This document shows positions 25,974 to 35,139 of a stretch of DNA of 64,000 nt, one piece after another. How positions within the stretch are numbered: the stretch's first letter is position 1; every line of letters starts with the position of its first letter. Both the position numbers and the translations under genes were made by a program. The notes under the pieces are model-generated. The model saw only the letters and a program-made list of their open reading frames with translations. It made no database searches and was not told the DNA's origin. Origin of the DNA: Parafrankia irregularis (GTDB taxonomy: Bacteria; Actinomycetota; Actinomycetes; Frankiales; Frankiaceae); assembly GCF_001536285.1 (NCBI RefSeq), contig NZ_FAOZ01000003.1, positions 310,001-374,000 of the forward strand, given 5' to 3'.

Positions 25974-27656
25974 GTGGCGGGGCTCCGAGCAGTCCGGGGT
26001 GCCCCGTCGGATCCTGTGCGCTCGGCCAGATGGTCCGGCCTACCCCCGCCTTTTCGCCACGCGCTGGTGGGCTGCACGCTGCTCGTCGGGCTGGCGGCCC
26101 TGTCCGCGGCAATGGTGGCCCCGAGGCCGGCACAGATCGCCACGACGATCATCGCGTTCGTCTCCGAGATCACCGCCGCGTCGGCCTGCTTCCGGAGTGC
26201 CCGGCACGCCGCGGCGGACGATCGGCGATGGCGGGTGCTCATCGGCATGTTCGCGGCCGGTCTCGCGGGAGGTGCCCTCCTGACCGCGGTGACCTTCCTG
26301 AATGGCGACACGATCAGGTCCGCCACGACCTCGACGCTTCTCGGCCTGATCGTCTTCTACGGACTGGCACTGGCCGGGCTGCTGTACCTGCCCGCCGATC
26401 CGGTCGAGGGCCGGAGCGCGCGCGGGCGAGACGGTGGCCTGGACCGATGGCATGTGATCGTCGTGCTGGACAGCCTCCTGATCGTCGGTTCGGCCCTCCT
26501 GTTCGAATGGGGGACGTCGCTGGCGGCGATCGTCCGGGCAAGCGCGCCCGACCCCGCCCAGCTTCTCGCCGCGCTCGTCCACCAGCTGACGGTGCTCGTC
26601 CTCGTGACTGCCGTGCTGCTCATCGCCGCCTTCCGCCGGCCACGGTCCCCGGCGACCCTGGCGCTGCTCGGCGGCGGCCTGCTCGGGTACGCCCTCACGA
26701 ACAGCATCTACGTCTACCGCTACGCCCACGGTGACTACGACCTGCCAGCGTGGAGCCTGCTGCCGCTCATCGTCTCGCTCCAGCTGATTACCCTCGCCGC
26801 GCTGGCACCGGCCAGCGCGGCTGTGGATCGGAACACCACCGCCGAGCCCGGTCCGCGGGCGATGTGGGTGCATACCGCCCTGCCGTACGCCGTGCTCGCG
26901 GCGGCCGGCCTGGTGCCTGTCGGCAAGCTGGTCGCGGGCGGTCCGCTCGACCCGGTCGAGGCATATGGCGCGGTGTCACTGCTGGTCCTGGCGTTCACCC
27001 GCCAGATGATCACTCTCGCCGAGAACACCCGTCTCCTCGTAGAGGTGAGAGAACGGGAGAAACAGCTGAACTATCAGGCGTTCCACGACCCCCTGACCGG
27101 ACTGGCCAACCGGGCGCTGTTCGCCCGACGCCTGCGGCACGAGGTCGACCCCGGCGTCGAGCCGCGCGGCGACGACACGGCCACCGGCGGACAGGCCGCC
27201 GTGTCCGTCCTGTTCGTCGACCTGGACCAGTTCAAGCGGGTCAACGACACCTTCGGGCACGCCATCGGCGACGAACTCCTCAAGATCACCGCAGGCAGAC
27301 TGAGGGCCGGAACCCGCGCGAACGACCTGGTCGCCCGGCTCGGCGGCGACGAGTTCGCCGTCATCCTCGACGGCTCCGGCCCAGACGATCCGGTCCGCGT
27401 GGCCCAGCGACTCGCGGCCACGGTGCAGACACCATGCCAGCTCGCGGGCCAGACGTTCCAGCCACGCGCCAGCCTCGGGCTCGTCACCCTCGACCCCGAC
27501 ACCAGGCCGATGACCCCCGACAGCCTGCTCCACCAGGCCGACCTCGCGATGTACGCGGCGAAACGCGCCGACACCACCAAACTCGTCATCTACAACGGCC
27601 GCCTGGGAGTCCACCCCGGCCGCGACCCGCCGCAGATCCACTGGACGCCCAACTGA
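25974..27656 (+). CDS. Membrane-bound diguanylate cyclase (GGDEF)
   Basis: This ~561-residue protein has an N-terminal region of roughly eight hydrophobic segments (to ~residue 340), a short coiled segment (ENTRLLVEVREREKQLNYQA), then a GGDEF domain. The catalytic loop RLGGDEFAVIL lies near residue 457. RAND, five residues before GGDEF, matches the RxxD inhibitory site, so product feedback is expected. No EAL domain is present; the protein should synthesise c-di-GMP. The start is uncertain among GTGs at 25959, 25968, 25971 and 25974. GGAGG at 25961-25965 favours 25971 or 25974. It stands alone between MarR and the acidic-protein gene. Confidence 0.93.
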   Translation: MAGLRAVRGAPSDPVRSARWSGLPPPFRHALVGCTLLVGLAALSAAMVAPRPAQIATTIIAFVSEITAASACFRSARHAAADDRRWRVLIGMFAAGLAGGALLTAVTFLNGDTIRSATTSTLLGLIVFYGLALAGLLYLPADPVEGRSARGRDGGLDRWHVIVVLDSLLIVGSALLFEWGTSLAAIVRASAPDPAQLLAALVHQLTVLVLVTAVLLIAAFRRPRSPATLALLGGGLLGYALTNSIYVYRYAHGDYDLPAWSLLPLIVSLQLITLAALAPASAAVDRNTTAEPGPRAMWVHTALPYAVLAAAGLVPVGKLVAGGPLDPVEAYGAVSLLVLAFTRQMITLAENTRLLVEVREREKQLNYQAFHDPLTGLANRALFARRLRHEVDPGVEPRGDDTATGGQAAVSVLFVDLDQFKRVNDTFGHAIGDELLKITAGRLRAGTRANDLVARLGGDEFAVILDGSGPDDPVRVAQRLAATVQTPCQLAGQTFQPRASLGLVTLDPDTRPMTPDSLLHQADLAMYAAKRADTTKLVIYNGRLGVHPGRDPPQIHWTPN

Positions 27657-28118
27657 CCGTCGGATGGCACGTTTGTTTCGGGGGGACGCGGCATCCGGGC
27701 CTTCCCGCCGGCCGGTGGAGCTGTCTCCGCGGGACATCAGCCTGGCCAGCGGCACCACACCCTCTCACCCGCGCACCGCACGCGGCGTGCTCGGGGCCCG
27801 GGCTCGACCTGCTCGCCGACCTGGTGGAATCGCCGAACGGAAGGAGCTGAATGCCGCGAACAACGCGTCCGCGTTTCGCCGCCCTACCGAACTCTCCGGC
27901 CTGAAGCGTCGGGCGGCCGTCGCGGCGGTTCCGGGTGGCACTACATACTGCCACGCCCACCGGAAACCAGCGCTGTTCCAGTGGCTATGCGCAGAGAAAG
28001 TAACTGGTGCTAATCGTGGGGGTGGTAGCTACAACTGCGGAACTCACCGTCCGGCTTTCCGTCGCCAACCAGCTCGTTTACCTTGGATCTCGCCGACGTC
28101 GGCGCGCACATCCGATAC
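27657..28118. other. Intergenic region between convergent GGDEF and acidic-protein genes
   Basis: A 462-bp stretch with no convincing coding signal. Part of it (about 27840-28118) is less GC-rich than the flanks. No strong terminator hairpin, tRNA or insertion-sequence end is visible. It is the downstream border of the three-gene HerA locus and would be a natural place to look for an island edge. Confidence 0.45.
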
Positions 28119-29915
28119 CTATCTCCCGAACCAGTTCTTCAACCGGATCGCCAACGCTTCAAAGTAGGGTCCATGATTCATGGCTTCTTTGATCAAACTA
28201 GCGAGGGGGAGCCCGTCGAACCGGCTCATAGCCGTGCCAAGCTCAGCGGCAAGTTCAGCGGCGGTACGGTTGCGATCGGCGCGTGCCACATCCAGCTCGA
28301 TTTCGTCGTCCGAAAGGCCATCCACAGAATCGGCGTCTGTACCGGAACCTCCGTCGTCATCGTCAGATCCATCTCTCCGGTGGGAAGAGTGATCATCTTG
28401 GCGGTTCTCGTCCACGTCCGGTCGTTCCTGACGGTCGCCGTCCGGCGTTCGGTCCCGCGCTGACTCCTCACCTTCTCGTACTGGCGCCCCGTCATCGTCC
28501 GGTCCGTTGTTGCTGTCACCAGGATCGACAGGGTCACCGTCGCCTGCGGGGTCGGATTCGCCGTCGTCGTTGGCACCTGACCCAACCGCGTCAGTCCGGG
28601 AGTGCGCCGTGCTTTCGGAGGGGGCGTTTCCCTCGTCGCTGCCAGTTCCCGAGGGGACGTCGCCGTGCTCGGTACCCGGGCCGGCCTGCCCAGTGGTGTC
28701 CGCTTCTTCCCGAGCGTCTCCACCCTGACCGCCGCGCGCGCCTCCATCGACCAGCGCTGCGCCGGGTATCGACTGGGCGGGGATATCAGGCGTCGTTTCA
28801 GTTGGTGTCTCGGCTGGTGTTACGGCGGGGCCGTCGAAGAAGGCGCCTGCCGCACTGGAGATCGTCTCGGCCCCTTCGAGGAGCATTTCTGCCGCACTGA
28901 TGATCGTCTCGGCCAGCTCTTCAGTGACGTCCCTGGCGGCGGAGCCGTCGGCGGCTTCGCTGGATGGCTCGGTAGCCGGCTCCCCGATTCCCAGCGCATC
29001 GGTAGCCGGGTCCGAGATGTCGGTGTCTGTCGGTTCCGCGTGATTGGCGATCTCGTTGTTGTCGACGGTCTTCTCGTCGTCGCCTCTGACGGGGTTCTGG
29101 TCGGTCCTGTCGAGGTCGGTGTCCGCGCTGACTGGTTCGGCGCTTTGGGTCTCCAGCGGGTCGGCGACGGTGTCCGCTTCCCCCTGCTCAGCCTCGGGAG
29201 GCAGTTCTTCCCGCGCAGGATCCTCCTCGCCCAAGCGCTCCTCCGCCAGGCGTTCCGGCGTCCTGCTCACGTCAGGAGCGGCTGTCCGGTCCGGAATCTC
29301 GTCGAGATGATCCGACTCGTGGTGGTCTGCGTCGCCCGGTTGGCGGTCTGGGATCTCGCTGTCCGCATGGCTCCCCTCGTCATCGGGCTGCCGCGGAATC
29401 TCGTCGTCCTCGTTCAGCGACGGTTCGTCGTTGAGGGCGGCGGCCTTGTGTTCGGTCGCGTCCTGTGTCGAGCGGTCGTCGCGCGAGCCGTCCGATGGTG
29501 GCATGGCGTCACCAGAATCAGCGGCCTGAGCACTGTCCGCTTCGACGGACGATGCGTTGTCCGCTTCGGTGACCTGGTCGGATTCACCTAGCGGGTTGGC
29601 TTCGTCAGGCTCGTCAGTTTCGCGGTCCAGATCGTCGAGCTTATCCGCAGTATCACGATCCGACGGCCCGTTCGAACCAGAGCCGTCATCGAACTCGTCA
29701 GGCCCGTCAGTTTCGCGATCCAAATCATCGAACTTATCCGCAGCAACACCATCCGACGGCCCTTCGAGATTTGAGGCGCCGGATGATGGGGTGAGGTCGG
29801 CGGATGCGGGTTCGTTGCCGTCGAGGTCTTGGGCCTTGGCTTCGGCGGCGGAATCGGTGGGCGGTGGGGGCGGTGGAGGGATATCAGCAGAATCGGCTGC
29901 TCCATCGACGGGCAT
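28119..29915 (-). CDS. Very acidic, largely disordered protein of the HerA locus
   Basis: The 598-residue protein is dominated by Asp, Glu, Ser, Pro and Gly, with no signal peptide or membrane segment. It opens with an oligoproline tract (ADIPPPPPPPTD). A 31-residue unit containing ADK(F/L)DDLDRETD is repeated twice near residues 50-110. A possibly helical segment (EELAETIISAAEMLLEGAET) lies near 330. Only the last ~65 residues look foldable (ELAAELGTAMSRFDGLPLAS, then FEALAIRLKNWFGR). It starts three bases after the ATPase stop, with AGGAG inside the upstream gene, so it belongs to that operon. Codon usage is less extreme in GC than neighbours. Function unknown; a scaffold, chaperone-like decoy or exported substrate are all conceivable. 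Confidence 0.82.
   Translation of the reverse strand: MPVDGAADSADIPPPPPPPTDSAAEAKAQDLDGNEPASADLTPSSGASNLEGPSDGVAADKFDDLDRETDGPDEFDDGSGSNGPSDRDTADKLDDLDRETDEPDEANPLGESDQVTEADNASSVEADSAQAADSGDAMPPSDGSRDDRSTQDATEHKAAALNDEPSLNEDDEIPRQPDDEGSHADSEIPDRQPGDADHHESDHLDEIPDRTAAPDVSRTPERLAEERLGEEDPAREELPPEAEQGEADTVADPLETQSAEPVSADTDLDRTDQNPVRGDDEKTVDNNEIANHAEPTDTDISDPATDALGIGEPATEPSSEAADGSAARDVTEELAETIISAAEMLLEGAETISSAAGAFFDGPAVTPAETPTETTPDIPAQSIPGAALVDGGARGGQGGDAREEADTTGQAGPGTEHGDVPSGTGSDEGNAPSESTAHSRTDAVGSGANDDGESDPAGDGDPVDPGDSNNGPDDDGAPVREGEESARDRTPDGDRQERPDVDENRQDDHSSHRRDGSDDDDGGSGTDADSVDGLSDDEIELDVARADRNRTAAELAAELGTAMSRFDGLPLASLIKEAMNHGPYFEALAIRLKNWFGR
29602..29762 (-). repeat. Internal duplication in the acidic-protein gene
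   Basis: Two 68-bp segments, 29602-29669 and 29695-29762, are near-identical direct copies with a 93-bp period (31 codons). They encode the repeated ADK(F/L)DDLDRETD unit. The duplication keeps the frame. Confidence 0.85.
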
Positions 29916-29918
29916 GGG

Positions 29919-32900
29919 TCAGGTGCTCCTGTTCTGCCGTTCCACCAGGTCAGCGATCTGGTTGCCGAGTTTCGCGAGCCCCGGTCCCGCGCATGCCGAG
30001 CGCAGTGCGGCGCGTAGGTGGTGGGGTGTGGTGCCGCCGACGAGCTGTCGTAACGCTGGGAGGAGTCCGCTGACCTCGATGTCGCCGAGGCTGACGGCGT
30101 CCTGGCCTGCGGCGTTGGCAGGATGTTCCTGGAGTTCCCTCAGCTGCTCGACGACCGTCGCGCCGACGAGCAGGAGGCCGCGGCGGCGCCAGTCAGGCGT
30201 GTCGGGATGTGGTCTGGTGGTCGCCCAGGGCTCGCTGGAGGCGCGGACAAGCGCGCGTCGCACGTCCTGCCAGCGGTACTTCCCCGCGGTCCACTGGCGC
30301 GTGTCCCCGGTGACGGCAGGGAGACCTGCGGAGAGTCGGTGCAGGGTGTCCGAGAGGCGGTCGGCTGTGTCGTCCGGGTCGACGAACGGTCGCAGCGCGC
30401 TCGCGCGGGCCGAGACGGCGCGGTCCACCGCATGGGCCAGCGCACAGTCGAGGCTTCGGGGTGGCAGCGACGCCAGCCGGGTGCGCAGCTCCGCCGACGG
30501 GGCGGGTGCAGGGAGTTTCAGGAGGTGCGCGAGCCCGATCATCTGGTGGGCCGCGACGGCTTCGACCCAGATGAGCAGGTCGGGTTCGGCTGCGAGGTGT
30601 GCCGCGTCGTTCACTTCCGCGAGGGTGCAGGCCCGCTGGCGGCAGTCAGCTCCACACAGCTGGCTGCGCCGACCCGCCAGCGGGACGCCGTCGTGGCGTG
30701 CGCCCGCGGCGGATTCCCGGTCGGAGCCGGGCGTCATCCGGGTGAGCACCGGCCGGTCCATCCCGTCCACGGTGACGGCGGCCACGCCGGCCGGCAGCGC
30801 GACGACCAGCTCCGACTGGGGGCGCTGGAGGTTCATGGTCGCGCCGACGGCGGCGCGGTCATCGGCCGACGGGAGCCGGTGCATGACCTTCAGCGCGGTG
30901 TTCTTCAGCACGTCCGGGACGATCTTGGCGGGAATCTGCTCGACGACCAGGACGCCCTCGCCGTAGGCACGGATCTCGGCGAGCAGTGACGCGAAGAGCT
31001 CGACGGCAGCTGCGGCAGGCCCGTGGTCGACATTGCGCAGCAGGCGGTGGGCCTCCTCGACGACCAGCAGGTGCCGCAGCCGGTCCGCCTCATCGCCGGC
31101 CGCCGCGCCGCCGGCGTGCCGGACACGCAGATGCTCGACGATGCGGACCAGCACGGCGCCGAGCAGGAACGCCTTGTCCTGGTCGTTGGTGATGTCCTCC
31201 AGTTCGAAGACCACGTTGCGGGTGAGGAGCGCGCCGATGTCCAGCGGGTGCCCGCCCTCGAAGAACCGACCGGGTGTTCCCTCCCGCAGCGAGCCGATCC
31301 GGACGTCGACGAAGCCCCGGACGTCCGCGGTGACCTGCGTTCCGTAACCGATCCGCTCGACCACCCGCGACGCGGTGCGCTGCAGGTCGCCGAGCGTCGG
31401 GTAGCGCGGCCGGGCGGGCCGCAGCTCCTCGTCGTCGTACATTCGCGGCCGGTGAGCTGGACGCATCCGGCTGGCGACCAGGTCCCAACCGGCATCGGAG
31501 TAGCAGACGGTCAACGCCCGCGCCAGCACCTGCGGGAATGGCTCGTGAGACTCGAACGCCGCCAGGAAGAGTGCCCGGACCAGGTCGATGTGGCTCTGCA
31601 GCGGGAACCCGGGCTCGGGCTCCAGGGGGTTGAGCGCCGCGGGTGCCGCGTCGATCCGGCCTGGCCGGATCACCAGCACGTCGTGGCCCGTGAGCCGTCC
31701 GGCCATCCGCGCGTACTCCGCCTTCGCCGGTTCGAGCACCATCCACGGAACCGGGTCGGGTGCGGTGGAGAGGGCCTCCAGCAGGGAGCGAACCGTCTGG
31801 GATTTCCCCGAGCCGGTCGCCCCGCAGACGAAGGCATGCCGGTTCAACGTCGCCCGGCTGACGGCCAGCGGCCCGGCGGGCGTCCATCCGGCGTCGAGCA
31901 CCTCGCCGAGGTGGATGTCGCCACCCGCGGAGTCGTCCGTGCGGTTCGGCGGTTCGGCTGCGGCGAGGTGCCGAAGGGCGCCCTCGGGCGTGACGTCGAA
32001 CGTGTGCGGGGCGACCAGAGTGATACCGGGAAGCTCCCGCCGGGGTGGCCGCGCGATCGCCGCGAGCAGCTCCGCACTTGCCCGGAACGGATACCGAGGG
32101 GCGGTCTGAGCCTCGAGCGCGACGGTGAGCGGTTCCGGCGGCTCCGGTGACGGAGTCAGCACGTACGGCAGGTCGTCGAGGTCGCTCGTGCCGCACAGAA
32201 GCGCCGCGGTCAGGCGGGCGTCGACCGGGTCCGCGCCGCCGGCGAGTACCCGCACCTCCCACATGCCGCTCGCGGCCGCGCGGGTCAGCTCGCGGTAGCG
32301 GGCGTCGCTGCGTTCGAGTTCCACGCGGGCCTGCGCGTCCCGGTCCCGCTGCTGCAGGAAGGGGATCGATCGGAGCAGGTCCGCGCTCTCGGCCTCGACG
32401 GACCTCGGTGACACGGGCGTGGCGAGAACCAGCCAGGCGTAGGCGCCCGGCAGGTGTGCGACGTGGTCGTCGAACGAGCCGCGACGCTGCGCCCTTCCGC
32501 TCGCCGCGGGGGCATGCGCGGGCCGCGACCACAGCGCGTCCGAGATGCCGGTGCAACGCTGCCACACCGGGAAAGCGCCGAGCGCGGTGACGACCGCGGC
32601 TGTCTCGATCGCGACGGCCTTGCCACCAGGCGGATAGAGCACGGGTTCCGGCTCACCGGTGGTCCGCTCTGGCGACCCGGCCGTGGACGTTCCGCGCGCG
32701 GCGGGTGGGAACCCCGGGTATCCGCCGACGAGGAACCAGGTGTGTGGGTCGCCGGGCCGGCGTAGCCACGCCACCGCGATCATCGCCCCTGGCGCCGCCC
32801 CGGCGACCAGCGCGGCGTGCGCCGCGACGAGCGCCGCGCACAGCTGTGTCGGTGTCTCGTCAGGCTGGCCGTCCTCCGGTGGGCGGGGTACCGAGATCAG

Positions 32901-32939
32901 CCGGTGGAATCGGAGACCGTGCAGGTCCACCGCGTTCAT
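29919..32939 (-). CDS. HerA/VirB4-like (DUF87) P-loop ATPase
   Basis: The 1006-residue protein has an uncharacterised N-terminal half. An ATPase core of the FtsK-HerA superfamily follows: Walker A GATGSGKSQT (Lys379), Walker B HLLVVEEAHRLL (~623-634) and the downstream GVLVVEQIPAKIVPDVLKNT segment typical of HerA/VirB4/TraG motors. After the core lies a Cys cluster (C762, C766, C771, in LCGADCRQRAC) that could bind a metal, and a ~230-residue helical C-terminal domain. Such hexameric motors move DNA or protein. It starts nine bases after the membrane-protein stop and is followed at three bases by the acidic-protein gene. No nuclease, relaxase or other conjugation gene is nearby, so its job is open. 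Confidence 0.88.
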   Translation of the reverse strand: MNAVDLHGLRFHRLISVPRPPEDGQPDETPTQLCAALVAAHAALVAGAAPGAMIAVAWLRRPGDPHTWFLVGGYPGFPPAARGTSTAGSPERTTGEPEPVLYPPGGKAVAIETAAVVTALGAFPVWQRCTGISDALWSRPAHAPAASGRAQRRGSFDDHVAHLPGAYAWLVLATPVSPRSVEAESADLLRSIPFLQQRDRDAQARVELERSDARYRELTRAAASGMWEVRVLAGGADPVDARLTAALLCGTSDLDDLPYVLTPSPEPPEPLTVALEAQTAPRYPFRASAELLAAIARPPRRELPGITLVAPHTFDVTPEGALRHLAAAEPPNRTDDSAGGDIHLGEVLDAGWTPAGPLAVSRATLNRHAFVCGATGSGKSQTVRSLLEALSTAPDPVPWMVLEPAKAEYARMAGRLTGHDVLVIRPGRIDAAPAALNPLEPEPGFPLQSHIDLVRALFLAAFESHEPFPQVLARALTVCYSDAGWDLVASRMRPAHRPRMYDDEELRPARPRYPTLGDLQRTASRVVERIGYGTQVTADVRGFVDVRIGSLREGTPGRFFEGGHPLDIGALLTRNVVFELEDITNDQDKAFLLGAVLVRIVEHLRVRHAGGAAAGDEADRLRHLLVVEEAHRLLRNVDHGPAAAAVELFASLLAEIRAYGEGVLVVEQIPAKIVPDVLKNTALKVMHRLPSADDRAAVGATMNLQRPQSELVVALPAGVAAVTVDGMDRPVLTRMTPGSDRESAAGARHDGVPLAGRRSQLCGADCRQRACTLAEVNDAAHLAAEPDLLIWVEAVAAHQMIGLAHLLKLPAPAPSAELRTRLASLPPRSLDCALAHAVDRAVSARASALRPFVDPDDTADRLSDTLHRLSAGLPAVTGDTRQWTAGKYRWQDVRRALVRASSEPWATTRPHPDTPDWRRRGLLLVGATVVEQLRELQEHPANAAGQDAVSLGDIEVSGLLPALRQLVGGTTPHHLRAALRSACAGPGLAKLGNQIADLVERQNRST

Positions 32940-32948
32940 CGCATCGCC

Positions 32949-34913
32949 TCAGCCGGCATACCCGGGCGGCTGCCCCTGCCACGCCGGTTGCGCGGATGGA
33001 AGCGGGTAGGCGTGCGGCGGAGGGTAAGCGCGCCCGGGCCCGCCGTGTCCCGGCACAGCTGGTCCTGGCGCGCCCTCGGGCACGCGGTTCACGTCCGCGA
33101 CCTTGGGGAGCAGCACGGTGCCCGGATTGCAGTCTCCGCTGCGTACCCGGCCCGGGCCGTCCACGGTTCCGACGAGGACGAACGCCGTCGCAGGCAGGCT
33201 CTGCAGCACGGTCGGTTCGACGGTGTACTCGTGCACCCGCTGGTAGGTGGAACCGTCGTTACGAGAAGTCGTCTCGGTGAAGCTCCGCGTACGCTGCCAG
33301 GTTTCGGAGAACGAACTGCTCACCGAGGAGTTCCGGCTGTCCGTCGAGTGCAGTCCGTAGCCCGAGCTGCGGCCTTCCGACACCGACTCTCCGACCTGCT
33401 CTCCGTGGCTGGAGCTCACACCGTCGGCAAGGCTGCGGCCGATCTGCTCGGTGAGCTGGGAGAGCGTGAACCGGTAGCCCCTGCCGATGAAGTCGGCCGC
33501 GACGCCGGCCTCCCGCGCGTTACCGAGACGCATGATCACGGCAGCCCCCCCGTGGGTGCCGAGCAGGCGTTCGGCGTCGTCGGCGAGCCGCTCGAACATC
33601 AGGACCAGACGGACCTGGGTCAGCTCGGCATGCCGGACGAGTGCGTCGAGGGCGGTGCGGCCGACACGGTCGGCGCCGGCGACGACGAGGACCGGGCGGC
33701 TGGTCATAGATGACCGTTGACGCATCCGCGCGAGAACCGCCTGGACAACGATCCGGTCGACGAGCGACTTGTGACGGGCCGACACCCCACGGCTCGAGGT
33801 GGCGAGCACCCGCAGATGCCGGTCGGGCCACCAGCCCGGGTCACCTGCCGGACGCCGGGGCGCCGGGCCAGGGGTCGGCTGTTCCGCGAAGTGGTCGAGC
33901 TCGGTGCGCAGGAAGCGGATCTGATCGGCGACCCGGTCCCGCTGGGCGAGACCGTGCATGCGCTGCTGCAGCGCGGCGATCTCCGCGGTGGCGAGCAGCC
34001 CCGTGTGGAGTGCGTCCTCGTGGTTGTCCAGCACGCGCAGCGCGGCGGCGAGACGCGCGAAGGAGAAAGGCGGCGCGAGCCTTGTGGTGACGGTCCTGAG
34101 GATGTCGGCGTCGATGACCCGAAGCGTCGGCTCACCGCCGTCGCGGCGCTCGGCGTCGATGGCGTCCGCGATCAGATCGGCGACCTCGTTGGCATCGAGA
34201 CCGTCGAGCGTCCCGACCTGCTCCAACGCGGCGGGAAGTTCGTGGACGTCCGCCGGAACACCCGCGTGGCCGGCCAGCGAGACGAGCTCGTCGGCCACGC
34301 CTCGCTCGGTCAGGTCGATCAGCAGGATACCGCGACCCGACCCCAGAAGGGACGCACCACAGGTGGCGAGAAGACTGCTCCAACCCGCCGTTGTTCCACC
34401 AAGGACGTCGATTCTCGGGGCTCCGACGGCGTCGAGGGGGAAGTACAGCGTCGCCCGCTCGATCCGCTCCGCCTCGGCCTGGTCATGTGCGTACAGGCGT
34501 TGCCGCCACTGCACCGTCAGGACCTGGTAGGAGCGCTCATAGTGCATGAACTCCGCAGACGCCTGTGCGTTCGCATCGATGACGCGGCGATGGAGGATCG
34601 AAACCCGGATGAACGGGATTGAGGCGATGAAGACGCCGATGGTCAGAAGGAGAACGGCGGGAGCCTGATCACGCTCGTAGAAACCGGCGAGCGACCACAG
34701 CCCGAAGAGACCACCTATCAGCATCCAGGGGCCGAAGGATGTCTGCTCCTGCGTGCGTTGGAGGTCGGACACGTCCGGCGGCGAAGGCGGCTGCCAGATC
34801 GGCGGGCGGTGCAGCTCCGGGGCCGGCGCGGGCGGTGCCGGCGGCACGAACTCCCAGCCCCAGCGCTCGCGCGGGATGAACAGCAACCGGACAAGCTCGG
34901 TCGCCGTGTTCAC
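32949..34913 (-). CDS. Membrane-anchored TraD/TraG-like partner protein with degenerate P-loop
   Basis: The 654-residue protein has a Pro-rich N-terminus and two membrane helices (~61-79 and 84-107). A large cytoplasmic region resembles the nucleotide-binding fold of coupling proteins: GGTTAGWSS (172-180) where a P-loop would be, followed by GILLIDLTERG. The Lys of Walker A is missing, so ATP hydrolysis is doubtful. Near the C-terminus, NAREAGVAADFIGRGYRFTL is followed by a long Ser/Thr-rich segment (SSSHGEQVGESVSEGRSS and onward) and a Pro/Gly/Tyr-rich tail. It is first of the three-gene operon and probably anchors the HerA-like motor to the membrane. This assignment rests on fold-level resemblance. 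Confidence 0.78.
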   Translation of the reverse strand: MNTATELVRLLFIPRERWGWEFVPPAPPAPAPELHRPPIWQPPSPPDVSDLQRTQEQTSFGPWMLIGGLFGLWSLAGFYERDQAPAVLLLTIGVFIASIPFIRVSILHRRVIDANAQASAEFMHYERSYQVLTVQWRQRLYAHDQAEAERIERATLYFPLDAVGAPRIDVLGGTTAGWSSLLATCGASLLGSGRGILLIDLTERGVADELVSLAGHAGVPADVHELPAALEQVGTLDGLDANEVADLIADAIDAERRDGGEPTLRVIDADILRTVTTRLAPPFSFARLAAALRVLDNHEDALHTGLLATAEIAALQQRMHGLAQRDRVADQIRFLRTELDHFAEQPTPGPAPRRPAGDPGWWPDRHLRVLATSSRGVSARHKSLVDRIVVQAVLARMRQRSSMTSRPVLVVAGADRVGRTALDALVRHAELTQVRLVLMFERLADDAERLLGTHGGAAVIMRLGNAREAGVAADFIGRGYRFTLSQLTEQIGRSLADGVSSSHGEQVGESVSEGRSSGYGLHSTDSRNSSVSSSFSETWQRTRSFTETTSRNDGSTYQRVHEYTVEPTVLQSLPATAFVLVGTVDGPGRVRSGDCNPGTVLLPKVADVNRVPEGAPGPAVPGHGGPGRAYPPPHAYPLPSAQPAWQGQPPGYAG

Positions 34914-35139
34914 GTCGCCACCGTCGGCCTCACCGGGGCTGCCGATGTCGGTATGGGGCGGATCCGTGCTGGCGGTCGGAATGCCGTGGCCACGCAGGCC
35001 GTGCTCGCGTCAGCGATGCCAACCGTTCCTCCACCCCGGTGGAGCCCCGGTGGCCCCTACCGAGCGTTCACTGTTCCACGCCTCACGTCCCCGAGTCGTT
35101 GGCACAGAGCGCGGAGAAGTTTGGGAAACAGCGCACGGC

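Noticed and set aside
27664-28167. 167-codon open frame between GGDEF and acidic genes
   Set aside because: No ribosome site, no recognisable motif, and it overlaps the end of the acidic-protein gene.
28602-29591. 329-codon plus-strand open frame opposite the acidic gene
   Set aside because: Its hydrophobic, Val/Arg-rich product arises from the complement of Asp/Glu/Ser codons. The minus-strand gene has a ribosome site and operon context.
29919-32939. Known HerA-nuclease anti-phage pair
   Set aside because: No DUF4297, NurA, Sir2 or other nuclease gene accompanies the HerA-like ATPase in the locus.
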